Positions 21,201-29,000 of a stretch of DNA of 64,000 nt are shown here, one piece after another (positions within the stretch are counted from its first letter, which is position 1; each line of letters opens with the position of its first letter). Source of the DNA: Nematopogon swammerdamellus (lineage: Eukaryota; Arthropoda; Insecta; Lepidoptera; Adelidae); assembly GCA_946902875.1 (NCBI GenBank), contig OX336343.1, forward strand, positions 1,526,754 through 1,590,753. The letters are read 5' to 3'. The notes under the pieces were generated by a model. It was not told where the DNA came from, ran no database searches, and saw only the letters and a list, made by a program, of their open reading frames with translations. A program made the translations under genes and the position numbers.

Positions 21201-22873
21201 TTTCACTTAAGTCGATATTTCCGGAGAAAAAAATAAAACAACCTATTTTGTATACGTTGCGTATCATAAGTTTTTCGGTGGCGCTAAGAGCAACACGTTT
21301 TTTTTCTTTGGAGATATAGAGTCTTGTTGGCTTGATGTACTCGGGCGAGGATGCATGTCTTTTGTATTGACAACGAAACAATACGAAGACAGGTTAACGA
21401 AACAAAAACTCAACAATACAACACACAAACACAATAAAACAATAACCACAAACAAAATGTAACAAAAAACTTAACAACAGAACAGCGTACGCGCAAAGTA
21501 AACATTCGTGCATTCAGATCAGTGGTTAGAAGCCGAATGAAAATTTGTCATTGACAGGAGTTGCCAGATGCTATTTTTCCAATTTCCCCAGGTTGAAAAA
21601 TTGTTTCCCCAAAATTATACTAGAAAAACAGTGTTTCTGATAAAAAAATATAACACAAATTAATAGTTATCTATTCATAAATATTATATAAACGACTTAT
21701 TTGTCATTGACGAGAGTTGTCAGATGCTATTTTTTCAAATTTCCACAGGTTGAAAAATAATTTCCCCAAAATTATAGTAGAAAAACAGTGTTTCTGAAAA
21801 AAAAATTCAACACAATTAATAGTTATCTACTCATAAATATTATATAAACAACTTATCTGTCATTGAGAAGAGTTGCCAGATGCTATTTTTAAAATTTCCC
21901 CAGGTTGATAAAATAATTTTCTAAAAATTATACTAGAAAAACAGTGATTCTGGTAAAAATTTTGTTGTTTCTAATTGTGGTGAGTTCAAGTTCCGATTTA
22001 GCAATTTAATTCAACATTCTTAGGGTGTAACATTTTTCTGTTAATAAAAAGCTTTTCTAAATCCTTAGCATGACTTTAATTTCTATTTTATATGTTTGGA
22101 TTACACATATATTAGATCCTGAAAACCCCTATCGCTTTTTTATGATTTATTTTATATTTTATAGCTATTTTATATTAAATTATTGAGTGAGTTATTATTA
22201 TCGATAGTTTGCGTCTCAACACTATTTATTTTTTCTCAAAACCTGGCATCCCAGCAAACGTCAGTTTACTTCGTCTGATTAAAAATACGACTTTATACTG
22301 GCTACTGATACACTAATATGGTGCTAAAACTTGTGTACTTGTTTTGTTCACAGTAACAGAAGCAACGTCCAACCTTCCACTGCTGCAGGCGAGCTCAATG
22401 CTGTAAGCTGTTATTTATTTCTTTATCTGAACTCTTCGCTGTGGAAGTCGGAGCAAGGGGGGTTTTTCAAAAGGGGCGTGAAAGGGCTCCTGTCAGGCCG
22501 GCATCCTTTCAAAGCAGTAAAATAATTTTTTGTTGGCTATGTTTGTTAATTAAAGACCAATACATAACATATATTTTTTTTATTGATTTTTTATCTTTAC
22601 CAATAGCTAAACAATTTCGTTTAAAGTTGACCTTTTGAGTCTAATTTGCGCCTTGTTGCCAATAGGCCTGGTTGCGTTCCGGATGGTTCCGCGCGGGACC
22701 CTGAAACTAGTGGAAGGGACTAACTATAATAATGTAATGATTGACTCCGCAGGCCCGAATTGTCGATGAAGAAGGACGATGACAAGTTGTACGTGGCGCA
22801 GAACAGCCTGGGCTTCTTCTACCCCGCGGAGTCTCATCGCCCCGTCCACAACAGCTCCTACAGTACTAAATAA
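6074..22873 (+). CDS. ZAD-C2H2 zinc-finger protein, gene 1 (9 exons)
   Basis: Joined exons: 6074-6223, 7360-7489, 10244-10458, 11573-11751, 15854-16049, 17638-17753, 18518-18759, 22354-22402, 22753-22873. They total 1398 nt, 465 codons plus TAA, and every junction is GT-AG and phase-compatible. The ZAD has CxxC at C18/C21 and C62/C65. A basic region (about 100-150) precedes C2H2 fingers near 182-200, 208-228, 236-256, 264-284, 291-312 and 319-340; the first finger (C155, C158, H171) lacks a normal last histidine. Several fingers are completed only by splicing, for example HQ|LVH across exons 4-5. The family are nuclear DNA-binding regulators expanded in insects; the target is unknown. The start at 6074 is chosen because the ZAD begins 17 residues later, as is usual. 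Intron 4 carries the 72-bp array. Confidence 0.9.
6251..6812 (-). repeat. SINE-A, full-length, split by a LINE fragment
   Basis: Minus-strand SINE-A from poly(T/A) tail to the A box (reverse of CACCACTGAGCTACCGAG), with the 5S-like block at about 6735-6775. Interrupted at 6311-6489 by a retroposed insert. Lies in intron 1 of gene 1. Confidence 0.88.
6311..6489 (+). mobile_element. 5'-truncated LINE insertion with AAG tail
   Basis: A 179-bp insert encodes a LINE-like C-terminus ('KNPRTLQEACKYVGSLQDFW') and stop, a short 3' UTR and an (AAG)n tail. It is flanked by a perfect 10-bp duplication ATCCGTGATG (6301-6310, 6490-6499) that occurs once in intact SINE copies. Confidence 0.85.
6978..7341 (-). 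repeat. SINE-B, near full-length
   Basis: Minus-strand tRNA-headed SINE: A box (reverse of CTTGGCCACCCGCCGC), B box (reverse of GGATTCGAACC), body, and a tail near 6985. Ends 18 bp before the exon 2 acceptor of gene 1. A roughly 40-bp segment after the head is deleted. Confidence 0.88.
7360..7489 (+). CDS. Gene 1 exon 2: ZAD second half
   Basis: Acceptor GTGTTGCAG|ATG. Encodes 'SFPKYICTACLQLLRSALEL' with the second ZAD cysteine pair and ends CACT|GTACGTG, phase 1. SINEs lie within about 20 bp on both sides. Confidence 0.88.
7504..7830 (-). repeat. SINE-C, full-length
   Basis: Poly(T), reverse SINE-A/C body, then TAGTCGCCTTTTACGACAT and GGGGCTATTCTTTTAAAGTA to ACCGGCCCCACACGG. Starts 14 bp after the exon 2 donor. 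Confidence 0.88.
7905..9514 (-). mobile_element. hAT element with intact target duplication
   Basis: Termini CAGGGGTGTCCAACCT (7905) and, inverted, CAAGGCTGTCCAACATACGG (ending 9514) are typical hAT TIRs. The 8-bp duplication ATCTATAG occurs at 7897-7904 and 9515-9522. Encloses a decayed transposase on the minus strand. At 1610 bp it is short for an autonomous hAT: the transposase N-terminus (zinc finger and part of the catalytic region) is missing. Confidence 0.88.
8105..9514 (-). pseudogene. hAT transposase remnant, GTF2IRD2/ZBED-like
   Basis: The minus strand reads 'LDESTDISDTAQLAIFVRGV', 'LTALTTDGAPAMTGRTNGLV' and 'HHCIIHQEQLCAK', the catalytic-core arrangement of hAT transposases of the GTF2IRD2/ZBED type. 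After a frame change come 'FLDDEQWLTDLAFLVDITKY' and, near the end, 'KLALQQVSLFGSTYSCEQFF' and 'HLNGLLRIAT', the hAT dimerisation region. At least two frameshifts and stop codons around 8240-8650 and the absent N-terminus make it non-functional. It sits in intron 2 of gene 1, antisense to it. Confidence 0.85.
9640..9870. mobile_element. Degenerate TIR element relic with small LINE-tail insert
   Basis: Matches the palindromic element at 38717-38967 (ATAATAGTTTATTGAACAAT, GATCAGTATC, CCTTAGCGT, TTACCTACTAATGAAAGA). Its right terminus is split at 9787-9841 by a 55-bp insert. Confidence 0.6.
9787..9841 (-). mobile_element. 55-bp RTE-like LINE tail insertion
   Basis: On the minus strand GGAGAGGCCTAGGTCCAGCA leads to GCTGATGATGATG, a tail seen in lepidopteran RTE-type LINEs. 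Flanked by the 9-bp duplication ACACCCCTT (9778-9786, 9842-9850). Confidence 0.7.
9950..10175 (+). repeat. Dispersed repeat (LINE 3' UTR-like)
   Basis: Shares GCGAAGTTTCTTACCGGTTC, CTTCGTGGGTGTAATCGA and GATAGAACAAATTGT with 61758-61950; both copies end near CTTAATAAACAATA-type sequence. Confidence 0.55.
10244..10458 (+). CDS. Gene 1 exon 3: basic linker and start of first finger
   Basis: Acceptor TTTTCAG|GTAATT, donor GATAAG|GTAAAC. Highly charged (RAKRKKQRIKKEEK), then 'FTCKPCNLPFPDK'. The finger histidine is in exon 4 (ERLVAH). Confidence 0.9.
10474..10847. mobile_element. TIR/MITE element, family T1
   Basis: Inverted termini: left TATAGACTGTTTTTTTGGAA with GACGGAGGAAAGTGACGTTT, right reverse TATAGTCTGTTTTTTTGGAA with GACGGAGTAAATTGACGTTT. 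Starts 16 bp after the exon 3 donor of gene 1. Confidence 0.8.
10853..11030 (+). repeat. Degenerate dispersed repeat
   Basis: Has CTAGCTTTGCCCGCGACTTC, AAAATTTCATCCAAATTGGT and CAGCCGTTTAGGTGGAG, word order common to an old insect interspersed repeat. Family not named. Confidence 0.5.
11045..11165 (-). repeat. LINE 3' end-like fragment
   Basis: ATCGAAATTTCTTTATTGCTCC followed by a stretch ending in GGCGGACTTATCGC resembles the reverse of an AATAAAGAAATTTCGAT LINE tail. No coding sequence is attached. Confidence 0.45.
11379..11572 (+). pseudogene. Duplicated exon 4 (pseudo-exon) of gene 1
   Basis: A 194-bp near-identical copy of 11591-11784, offset 212 bp. It covers exon 4 minus its first 18 nt, plus the donor and 33 nt of intron. 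It lacks the GAGAGGCTG start and normal acceptor, and the finger histidine of 'LRQHVRVLH' is glutamine here (LRQQVRVLH). Inclusion would break zinc binding, so it is judged non-functional. Confidence 0.8.
11573..11751 (+). CDS. Gene 1 exon 4: fingers 2 and 3
   Basis: Acceptor GTGTTGCAG|GAGAGG, donor CATCA|GTCAGT (phase 2). Encodes 'CHICGQLVLSLRQHVRVLH' and 'CHVCGKEFPIVARLRSHQ'; the last histidine of finger 3 comes from exon 5. Confidence 0.9.
11785..12014. other. Intron 4 sequence, nothing recognised
   Basis: AT-rich with an A/T-run inverted pair near 11860-11920. No repeat family or coding signal seen. Confidence 0.35.
12015..12180. mobile_element. MITE (AAAGAAAGG..ATTGAAAATGG termini)
   Basis: Inverted ends AAAGAAAGGAATTGAAAATG and, reversed, AAAGAAAGGTATTGAAAATG, about 166 bp. 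A second copy lies at 60175-60327 with the same internal AACAATTGCTTTATTTTC and GACGGCAATACTGTG. Confidence 0.85.
12403..15853 (+). repeat. 72-bp tandem array of splice-acceptor-like units
   Basis: 46 units of exactly 72 bp run in register from 12469 to 15780, preceded by one partial unit and followed by a divergent 73-nt unit that ends in the authentic exon 5 acceptor. Each unit contains CACTAAAGCAGTGCTTCCTC and CTGCAG, then GCTACTGCACAC. The real junction reads CACTAAAGCATGTTTG, CCCCCACAG, ACTAGTGCACAC. Variants ACGGTG (13961, 14393, 14897) and GCTGTG (14105, 15041) repeat with a 936-bp (13-unit) offset, so part of the array is itself duplicated. The unit is a multiple of three, which creates very long spurious reading frames. 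Confidence 0.95.
15854..16049 (+). CDS. Gene 1 exon 5: fingers 4 and 5
   Basis: Acceptor CCCCCACAG|ACTAGTG, donor TTTCAG|GTATCA (phase 0). Encodes 'CDMCPYKSKHKYYLVMHMRTH', the linker TGEKPYK and 'CDACDATFVNPSNLNKHRLTH'. Confidence 0.93.
16050..16467. other. Intron 5, first part, nothing recognised
   Basis: Mixed composition with a GC-rich patch at 16130-16210. No repeat family recognised. Confidence 0.35.
16468..16623 (-). repeat. Diverged SINE-A/C body fragment
   Basis: Reverse SINE tail (TTTTTTTTATGGAACCTGAC), TCAGCGCTTCCCTTTGTTCG and CATAGCCGCTTCGACCGACC, with an internal deletion. Confidence 0.75.
16644..17205 (+). mobile_element. VEVGARG-type element 3' end, split by SINE-B
   Basis: 16644-16816 matches the coding end 'SYMERASKTSLEE..YRIWIGR' of 38400-38520. 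17058-17205 matches its 3' region (GACGAGGGCTTGATGCGAGC, CGCTAGTCCCGACCTCGATT). A SINE-B lies between. Confidence 0.75.
16817..17057 (-). repeat. SINE-B, 5'-truncated
   Basis: Poly(T), TGTAATCCGGTATGTGTGGC, body, ending in CCTACCACCTAGTAAGGGGC. The tRNA-like head is missing. Confidence 0.85.
17230..17465 (+). repeat. SINE-E, full-length, with triplicated head
   Basis: The head GTGTGGGGCCGGTACTTAAA is repeated three times at roughly 30-bp spacing (about 17232-17310). Then GGCGACTAAGGGATAAGAAC, AAGATGCCGTGCTAAAGGGC and the CACCTCTCACCTTGGCACGG end. Confidence 0.8.
17485..17620 (+). repeat. Dispersed repeat with internal palindrome
   Basis: GGTCGGTGTTGTGCTGTAAT is followed by TTGCAGCACAACAC. 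The same unit occurs reversed at 32665-32790. Directly precedes exon 6. Confidence 0.6.
17638..17753 (+). CDS. Gene 1 exon 6: finger 6 and start of finger 7
   Basis: Acceptor TTTGGCAG|TGT, donor TACAA|GTATGT (phase 2). Encodes 'CTLCEKAFRTSTALREHHEA' and 'CKYCGRDFCYK'. Confidence 0.92.
17790..18012. repeat. Degenerate internal tandem repeat
   Basis: Words such as GCCAAAACGT, AGTGGTCAAAATGTCC and GACCTAG recur three to four times at roughly 60-bp spacing. Confidence 0.6.
18018..18316 (+). repeat. SINE-C
   Basis: Starts inside the head (GAATAGCCCCACTGCATCTC), passes GTCGTAAAAGGCGACTAAGG and GGGATATGACTCCCTTCTTA into the SINE-A/C body and an A-tail. Confidence 0.85.
18338..18452 (+). repeat. 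SINE-B 3' end
   Basis: GGAAGTCTCCGGTATGGCAC to CATTCCGGATTACATAAAAA, ending about 65 bp before the exon 7 acceptor. Confidence 0.8.
18518..18759 (+). CDS. Gene 1 exon 7: end of finger 7 and C-terminal region
   Basis: Acceptor CCTTCAG|GTCGGA, donor CACTGG|GTGAGC (phase 1). 'SDLRKHEIRYH' completes the last finger; then a proline/valine-rich tail. A dispersed element begins about 10 bp after the donor. Confidence 0.9.
18768..19322 (+). mobile_element. GTTCCGTATC-type dispersed element
   Basis: Begins GCGTTCCGTATCCGG, has a GTCT/GTCC microsatellite (18812-18848) and GTCTTGAACCGTAGTAGGTA, ends CGATACGGAACCCTCGGTGT with a CGAG..CTCG hairpin. Further copies: 40665-41255, 52146-52735, 55705-56155, 57885-58655. 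Confidence 0.75.
19324..19561 (+). repeat. SINE-B, 5'-truncated
   Basis: CCCCTTACTAGGTGGTAGGC through the body to CATACCGGATTACATAAAAA. Confidence 0.85.
19626..20005. mobile_element. TIR element with internal tRNA-like segment
   Basis: Termini AGGCAGTACTGCCTTGAAAC with CGCACACGGGTTTGT, and inverted GAGGCAGCCTTGAACCGCAC with ACGGGTTTGT, extending about 75 bp. Inside (about 19750-19830) is TTCATTAGTAGAG ... GGGTTCGATTCCC, A/B-box-like, followed by TTATAACCACATTTAAA as in the foldback at 44040-44870. Confidence 0.75.
20020..20085 (-). repeat. SINE-B fragment
   Basis: CAGACCAGCCAATATCACCT with CTGAGAAGG, diverged. Confidence 0.6.
20376..20556 (+). repeat. SINE-A, body fragment
   Basis: TTACCTTACTAGGTGGTAGG to GTGTTATGGGCTGACATCA, both ends missing. 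Nested in the T1 element. Confidence 0.8.
20990..21240. repeat. Two-copy tandem duplication
   Basis: ATATAAGACACTTTTATTCT with ACGTTTTTCA and TCGATATTTCCGGAGAAAAA occur twice, about 130 bp apart. Confidence 0.75.
21543..21960. repeat. 156-bp tandem repeat, three copies
   Basis: Units start at 21543, 21699 and 21855 with TGTCATTGA and AGTTG(C/T)CAGATGCTATTTTT; the third is partial. Confidence 0.8.
22354..22402 (+). CDS. Gene 1 exon 8 (micro-exon)
   Basis: A 49-nt exon between TTGTTCACAG|TAACAG and ATGCT|GTAAGC. It is supported because it converts the phase-1 end of exon 7 into the phase 2 needed by exon 9 and gives an open 'VTEATSNLPLLQASSML' join. Confidence 0.75.
22403..22752. other. Intron 8, nothing recognised
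   Basis: About 350 bp, with a G-rich stretch near 22450-22500. No repeat family seen. Confidence 0.35.
22753..22873 (+). CDS. Gene 1 exon 9: terminal exon
   Basis: Acceptor ACTCCGCAG|GCCCGA. Encodes 'KKDDDKLYVAQNSLGFFYPA' and ends 'NSSYSTK' with TAA at 22871-22873. Confidence 0.85.
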
Positions 22874-22904
22874 CACAATCACTTCATTTCATCCTAGCTT
22901 TCGG

Positions 22905-23025
22905 CCATAGCTCTGCTCGTGATTATTTTTTTGTCAGAAACCTTCCCCGGCGCACGCACAACAACCCACCAAAGTTTCACCGTAATCGGATGAACGGTTT
23001 ACGAATGCATAAAAGACAAACTAAT
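22905..23025 (+). repeat. Degenerate dispersed repeat
   Basis: CCAAAGTTTCACCGTAATCG and GATGAACGGTTTACGAATGC, an old interspersed tail of the same style as 10853-11030. Confidence 0.45.
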
Positions 23026-23037
23026 TACAGTAGGCGC

Positions 23038-23355
23038 TCGGTAATCCGGCACCCAAGTTCTTTCGCCCATGCCGGATTGCTGGAACTGCCGGATTATGGG
23101 ATTGGTATGGGATATACAGCATTTATGTATGTACATATGTGGTAAACTGCGTTACACACTGTTATTAAAAAAAAAAAAAAGACGCGTACTTTCGCTGTCA
23201 AGGTCGGGGCCGGACTGAGCGCGAGAGCAAATTTTGCTATGCTCACCCGAATCCCCCGCTCTATAATCCGGCAGTAGTGCCGGATTATAGAGCGGGTTAG
23301 CTGAGGCTAAAAAGCGTGCCGGACTGTCGAGCGCCGGATTACCGAGCGCCTATTG
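23038..23355. mobile_element. pogo/Tigger-like MITE
   Basis: TIRs CAGTAGGCGCTCGGTAATCC and inverse GGATTACCGAGCGCCTATTG, flanked by TA on both sides. 318 bp, no transposase. Confidence 0.8.
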
Positions 23356-23455
23356 TATTCATTTTTATGTTGTAGATAATCATTCGTTTGGGTGCATTCG
23401 AAATGTGATTTTGACCAAATTGCGGGTAGTAGGAAGCTAATCTGATATGTACATA

Positions 23456-24370
23456 GGGCACACTAAAAGTTTCCGGAATTGGCCACTTACATAAACAATA
23501 TTTAAAAAGTAATTACAACATTTGAAAATGGAACTCTTTGGCTGTAGAATGCAGTTTGTTTCATCTGACTGTCAATTGTTTTTCCATTGTGGCGCCATTT
23601 TAAAAATTGCGTGTCTACATTAACATAAATTTAACCCGGAAAAATTTTCGTAGTATGATTTTCTACGATTTTAAGTGTAATTTGACAGCTCATCAGAGCC
23701 TCGCTCGGCTTCAATCTGCTTTTGGCGATGAAGCACCATGCAAGACGACTATTTATTGCTGGTTTGCAGAATTCAAGCGCGGTCGTGTCAATCTCAGTGA
23801 CTAATCTCGCGATGGTCGCCCGTTCACCGATGTGAACAACAAAAACATCGATGCTGTGCGCCGTATGATCGAAACATACAGGCATGTGACCTACCATGAG
23901 ATTCGGGCATCCTTAGACATAGGCATGAGTCAAATACAATCAATCCTACACAAACATTTGGGTGTGAGAAAGCTGTGCTCGCGGTGGAACCCTAACAATT
24001 TGACCGAGGCTCAAAAACGCACCGCGTCACTTGGTGCAATGCCATGCTTACCAGATGCAACAAAGGCGCCTCAAATTTGGTGTGGGACATAGTAACAGGT
24101 GACGGCACCTTGTGACTTTTTTCTGTTCCCAAAAATTAAGAACCAATTACGCGGTCAACGATTTTCATCGCCAGAAGAGGCTGTCGAAGAATATGAAAAA
24201 CACGTTTCTGAGGTCACCACGGAGGAGTGGCACAAAAGTTTTCAAAATTGGTTTAATCGTATGAAAAAGTGCATTTACGCAAAGGGAGAATATTTTGAGA
24301 AACAATAAATTCATTTTTGTCCTTTAATAGTATTTTATTCTTATTAATTCCGGAAACTTTTAGTGTGCCC
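23456..24370 (+). pseudogene. mariner element with internally deleted transposase
   Basis: TIRs GGGCACACTAAAAGTTTCCG and inverse CGGAAACTTTTAGTGTGCCC. The transposase reads 'LQSAFGDEAPCKTTIYCWFA', an early in-frame stop, then 'TYHEIRASLDIGMSQIQSIL' and, after loss of the central part including the first catalytic aspartates, the C-terminal 'CDFFLFPKIKNQLRGQ' (third acidic-triad region) and 'WFNRMKKCIYAKGEYFE'. Inactive. Confidence 0.9.
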
Positions 24371-24372
24371 CA

Positions 24373-25424
24373 CGTATTATCTCTGTTGAGTTGTTGATTA
24401 GGACTGATTATGAGGAGCTCAGTGAAGCACGACTTACGACATGACGATTTATTTTCAAAGTGGTGTTGTTATATACAAAACACTGTATTGGGCCAATGTG
24501 GCAGTGTTGCAATACGTAAAATACAATAAAGGCTATTTATTCAACAATCTCTTCTTCTGTATCCATGAGATAATTCTAAGTTTATTGGCACCAAGACAAT
24601 CACGAGGATAAAACTCTTTACCCAAATTGGGCCTTACTGTATAACCATTACGTATATCAGACAAGGCATTATCTGCAAGGCGTCAACCCACACGGCTCCT
24701 GGACCCTTGTCTATACTGAAAAGGGATAACGGAAAAAATTGATTCTAGATGTTTTAGCTGGGCAAATATTTTTGCTGGCGAGTGTAGGATCAGAAATGTC
24801 ACAGATTTGTACAGCAAGAAAAATAAGACTAAATTGTGAATAAGATATTATTATATTACTTTATGCTAGCTTGTAAGATATTAAAGAATAAATAATTATA
24901 TAAATAAATGAATCATTATTTCAAGAAGACATATTTGAGTCGTATAGTTCCAGAACCAGCCAAATCCATTTCTCCAAAAAAAGTAGTTATAAACAGTTTC
25001 AAATAAAGTATTGAAATTGTCACTTATCTCTTAAGACATTATGTTCATACACAGTCCAATCCAGAGTGAATCGCAAAGAAAAATTAACATTCGTTCCAGC
25101 TCCCTCGTAGTCTTATTTTATTGGGCGGCTATTTATCGAGGTCAGTATAGTGTTTTTGTCTTACTGTAAACTCGTCCTAAACGGAGTTGGCGGGTTCTGG
25201 AAGTATACTACTCATTTGTACTCTGTGGAAAGATAATTTCATCAGCTATCGATCTATCTCTGTCTTTTCTATAGGAAACATTGACTGAAATAGCAATAGA
25301 TCAAAACTCGCGAACGTAGAATGGCACGGAGAGGCGCACAATGCTTGGGGCCGATCGGCCCCTATGGGAGGTGTTGAACAAAAACCCCCGATGGGAGCTG
25401 ACGGGTTAACAATAAGTTCAAATG
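24373..25424. other. Intergenic, largely unrecognised
   Basis: Between the two convergent zinc-finger genes. The 25190-25410 part (TCGATCTATCTCTGTCTTTT, CTATAGGAAACATTGACTGA, GGGGCCGATCGGCCCC) recurs inverted at 39525-39680. The rest shows no coding or repeat signal. Confidence 0.45.
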
Positions 25425-25803
25425 TTTTTTTTTTTATTTAATCCTGTATGGGTGGCTGAATCGGAGGACCAAAGCACATGCTCCGACCAGCCAATATCAC
25501 CTCCGAGAAGGTAGGTGCCATACCGGAGACTACCCTGGATTGCTGGCTATACTGGACTAGAGAACACAACCGAGGTTGCTATGCGGCCATCTTACACCCA
25601 GTACGGTGGTACCAACCCAGTCGGCTACAATTTGAGCCTACCACCTATTAAGGGATCTACAGTTTTATTGAAGCAGCAGGTGAAGGTATGCACGTAAATT
25701 TTGTTCGTCGGAAAAAACTCATTGGTACACACCAACTGGATTCGAACCTCGGACCTCTCGCATGAGAAGCCGACGCCCAAACCACTCGACCACCCGCCAC
25801 TTA
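25425..25803 (-). repeat. SINE-B, full-length
   Basis: Poly(T), body, central block, and the tRNA-like head (B box reverse of GGATTCGAACC; A box reverse of CTCGACCACCCGCC). Ends 76 bp downstream of the gene 2 stop. Confidence 0.9.
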
Positions 25804-25878
25804 GTATTCTCTTCTTTATTATTCTATAGACAACTAATAGGTTATGTATTTACAATAAAAACACAATTAAATAGAAAT

Positions 25879-26023
25879 CTATATATTAGCGTTATCGCAC
25901 GCAGTTTCCGTGTTCCCGTTCTGTTGATTTATTTTCTCGTCGATCTCCAGGTACAGCGGGAGTCGCCCTAGTCGCTTCTTCGGTCGTTTGTGGACTATTC
26001 TTAAATGCTGGCCCAGCTTTACC
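25879..26023 (-). CDS. Gene 2 exon 8: last finger end and C-terminus
   Basis: Acceptor TTATTTCCAG|GGTAAA. 'VKLGQHLRIVHKRPKKRLGR' finishes the last finger; TAG at 25881-25879. A SINE-C tail begins about 20 bp upstream. Confidence 0.9.
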
Positions 26024-29000
26024 CTGGAAATAACGTTTACACTTAAATTTTTTTTATTTTTTTTTATGGAAACTGACACGGTTGGCTACATCACCTACAA
26101 CATCCGTGATGTCAGCCCATAACACCGGGCGAACTTGGTGCCACGTCAGTGCTTCCCTTCGGTCGTGCCGGCTACACTGAACTGGGCGGAAAACACAAAC
26201 TACTTACATAGCCGTTTCGACCGACCTTTCATTAAGAGCATTGCTACCAACTCGGGCGGGTTAAACCCTACCACCTAGTAATATAAGAAGGGAGTCATAT
26301 CCCTTATTCGCCTTTTACGACATACGCGGGGAGAGATGCAGTGGGGCTATTCTTTTAAAGTACCGGCCCCACACGGTACAATCACGGTTCAATGTGCCAT
26401 TTTGACTACTCTACTTTGCAATAAATTATTTGTCTTTTGTCTTTGAAATATGTTTCCTTCATTCATAGAAGCATGAAATTTTGACGTGATAATGTCTTAT
26501 AAATTGATGAACACCGGCTGCACACACGAAAAAGTGTCACGTTCCATCTGAGCCTGTGTGTGCAAGCGAGAGCGCGTAACAAGCGATAGAGAGGCACAAT
26601 CGGCCCAAGCGTCGCGACGCGTCGGCTTTTACACATTTATCTCTCTGGTTCTAAAGTACCAGGGCAGCACAAATTGAAAGGAGGTTACTCGTACCATAAT
26701 ATATTCTGCATCTGGCCGGTCGGAAAAGATTTCAAATTTAGAATATTGACGTTATCAAGTTATCACATAAAACTATTGTCCGTAAACCGACTTTACAGAC
26801 AACCAATTTTTCAGAAACATTTCAGTGACTCATCCATACATACAAACATACATATGTACATACATAGCGTCACGCCTGTTTCCCAGTGGGGTAGGCAGAG
26901 ACAAAACGGATCTCCACGCGCCACGATCCTGACACACCTCTGCCGCCTCTTCCACTTCCATAATGTTCTTCATGCGTGCTCGTCGGTTACGGGTACTACG
27001 AACTTGACCCTTTTTGAGCACATGCCCAATCTGGTCCAGGTACTTGCGTCTAGGGCGACCCTTCAACTACAATTTGAACCTACCACCCAGTAAGGGGACG
27101 GATCTAAAGGGAATGGACCTACAGTTTTACACCGGTTCCGAATGGTGAAGCAGCAGGTGTAGGTATGCACGTAAATTTTTCCATCAGAAAAAACTCATTG
27201 GTACACGTCTCGGTTGGATTCGAACCTCGAACCTCTCGCAAGAGAAGCCGACTGTAGCCGTAGTTGTACCGTGTGGGGTCGGTACTTAAAAAGAATAGCC
27301 CCACTGCATCTCTCCCCGTGCATGTCGTAAAAGTCGACTAAGGGATAGGGGTTTTGCACGAAGGTCCCCAACCAAGCGGGATTAGTTTGCAGGCCTAGAG
27401 CCAACCCCAAATCAACAACAACAACAACAAGAGAAGCCGACGCCCAAAACACTCGGCCACCGCCGCTTATATAAGGTCTTTTTTTATTAACTGACGAGGC
27501 GTAAAGGGGATGTTCTGTATCGGAAATAGATAATATTAAATGATAAAAAAAGGGGATAAAATTTATATATTTTATTAAATATTAAAAAAAAATATAATAC
27601 AAACAGACTCGCTTTTACATACTGAAACACCTTTTGCTAAGAAACTATGTTTCTATTTCTAATAATTACCGAGATAATAATTGTGAAAGTTTATTAAAGT
27701 TTAAATTCATAAGGAGCACGCGTTGGGTAGGTAGCTACCTACCTACGTATCTTCGCACATTATCTGTGCTACGCACGCGGCGATTATTGAACTTCGGCCT
27801 TGACACACATTAGTAATTTCAATAACGCGCAATCAGCTGTTCGGAAGTCGGCGAGCGTGCGTAGGTACTTACGAATGTTTACCCCTTTACGCCTCATCAG
27901 TTAATAAAAAAAGACCTTATATATACTGAAACGAAGAAAAGAAGAACGCCCTCTACTGGAATATGGGTTTCAGATCTGGCAGCCGTACTTCTCGAAGGAT
28001 ATTCAACAGCTAGAACGAGTCCAAAGAAAATTCACAAAAATACCACGGGAGCTACGACATCTTAGTTACGAAGAGAGACTCAAAGCGCTAAAGCTGCCCT
28101 CCCTGGAAGCTCGACGCCAGAGAGGGGATCTAATAGAGGTGTACAAAATTCTGACATGTAAATACGAATGCCCTGAGCTGATCCAAATGTTCACATTGAA
28201 CCAAAACGTTCATCTTCGAGGCCACAGCATGAAACTAAGTCAAACAATCTTTAACAGCAATACTCGCAAACATTTTACAAGAAACAGAGTGGTGGATGAC
28301 TGGAACCAACTTCCAGAGGAAGTAATAAGCGCACTTACTACCAACCAATTCAAAAATAGACTAGATAAATATCTAACAAATAAAACATAATCTCAAAGAG
28401 TGCTCAAGAATGAAAAAAAAAAAAAAAATTAAACAAAAAAATCTAAGATAATGACGAAAAACAACAAATTTTAACTGGATTTAGACCACAGATAAATAAA
28501 ATAATGTATAGACGTATCAGCCTAGGCTGCCTGTCTAAAATAAATAAATAAAAAAAAATAAAAATAATAAAAGAAGTGAGCACAGGGACATACTTGTATC
28601 CAAACTCCTTGCCGCAGACATCGCAGATGTGCTCCTTCAGGCCCATGTGGTCCACCTTAATGTGCGCCCTCATCTTGTACTGCGTGTGGAAACCCTTATC
28701 GCAGTGTGTGCACTGTAAGCGGCAAACACTCCTGCTTACATTTCGGTATTAATGCTCTGTATGAAAATGTTTATCACACTCAATAAATGGTTTTTTATTT
28801 TATTTATTTATTACCTTATACTGGTGTTGTGTGAGGTGTGTCCTGGAGTGTTTCTTGAGGTTGCTGGAGTTGGGGAAGCGCGCGGGGCAGCGATGGCACG
28901 CGTACGGCCGCTCGCCCGTGTGCGTCCGCGTGTGCTCCTTCAGCGACGCGCTGTAGCGGCAGCGGTACGGGCAGCGGCCGCACGCGAACGGCAGCTCGTC

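Larger units (their letters stand above)
20107..22297. mobile_element. Large TIR element, family T1
   Basis: Left TAAAGTCGTATTTTTAATCA with GACGAAGTAAACTGAC; right is its inverse (CAGTTTACTTCGTCTGATTA, AAAATACGACTTTATA). The ends resemble those of 10474-10847. No transposase was recognised in the 2.2 kb. Confidence 0.7.
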
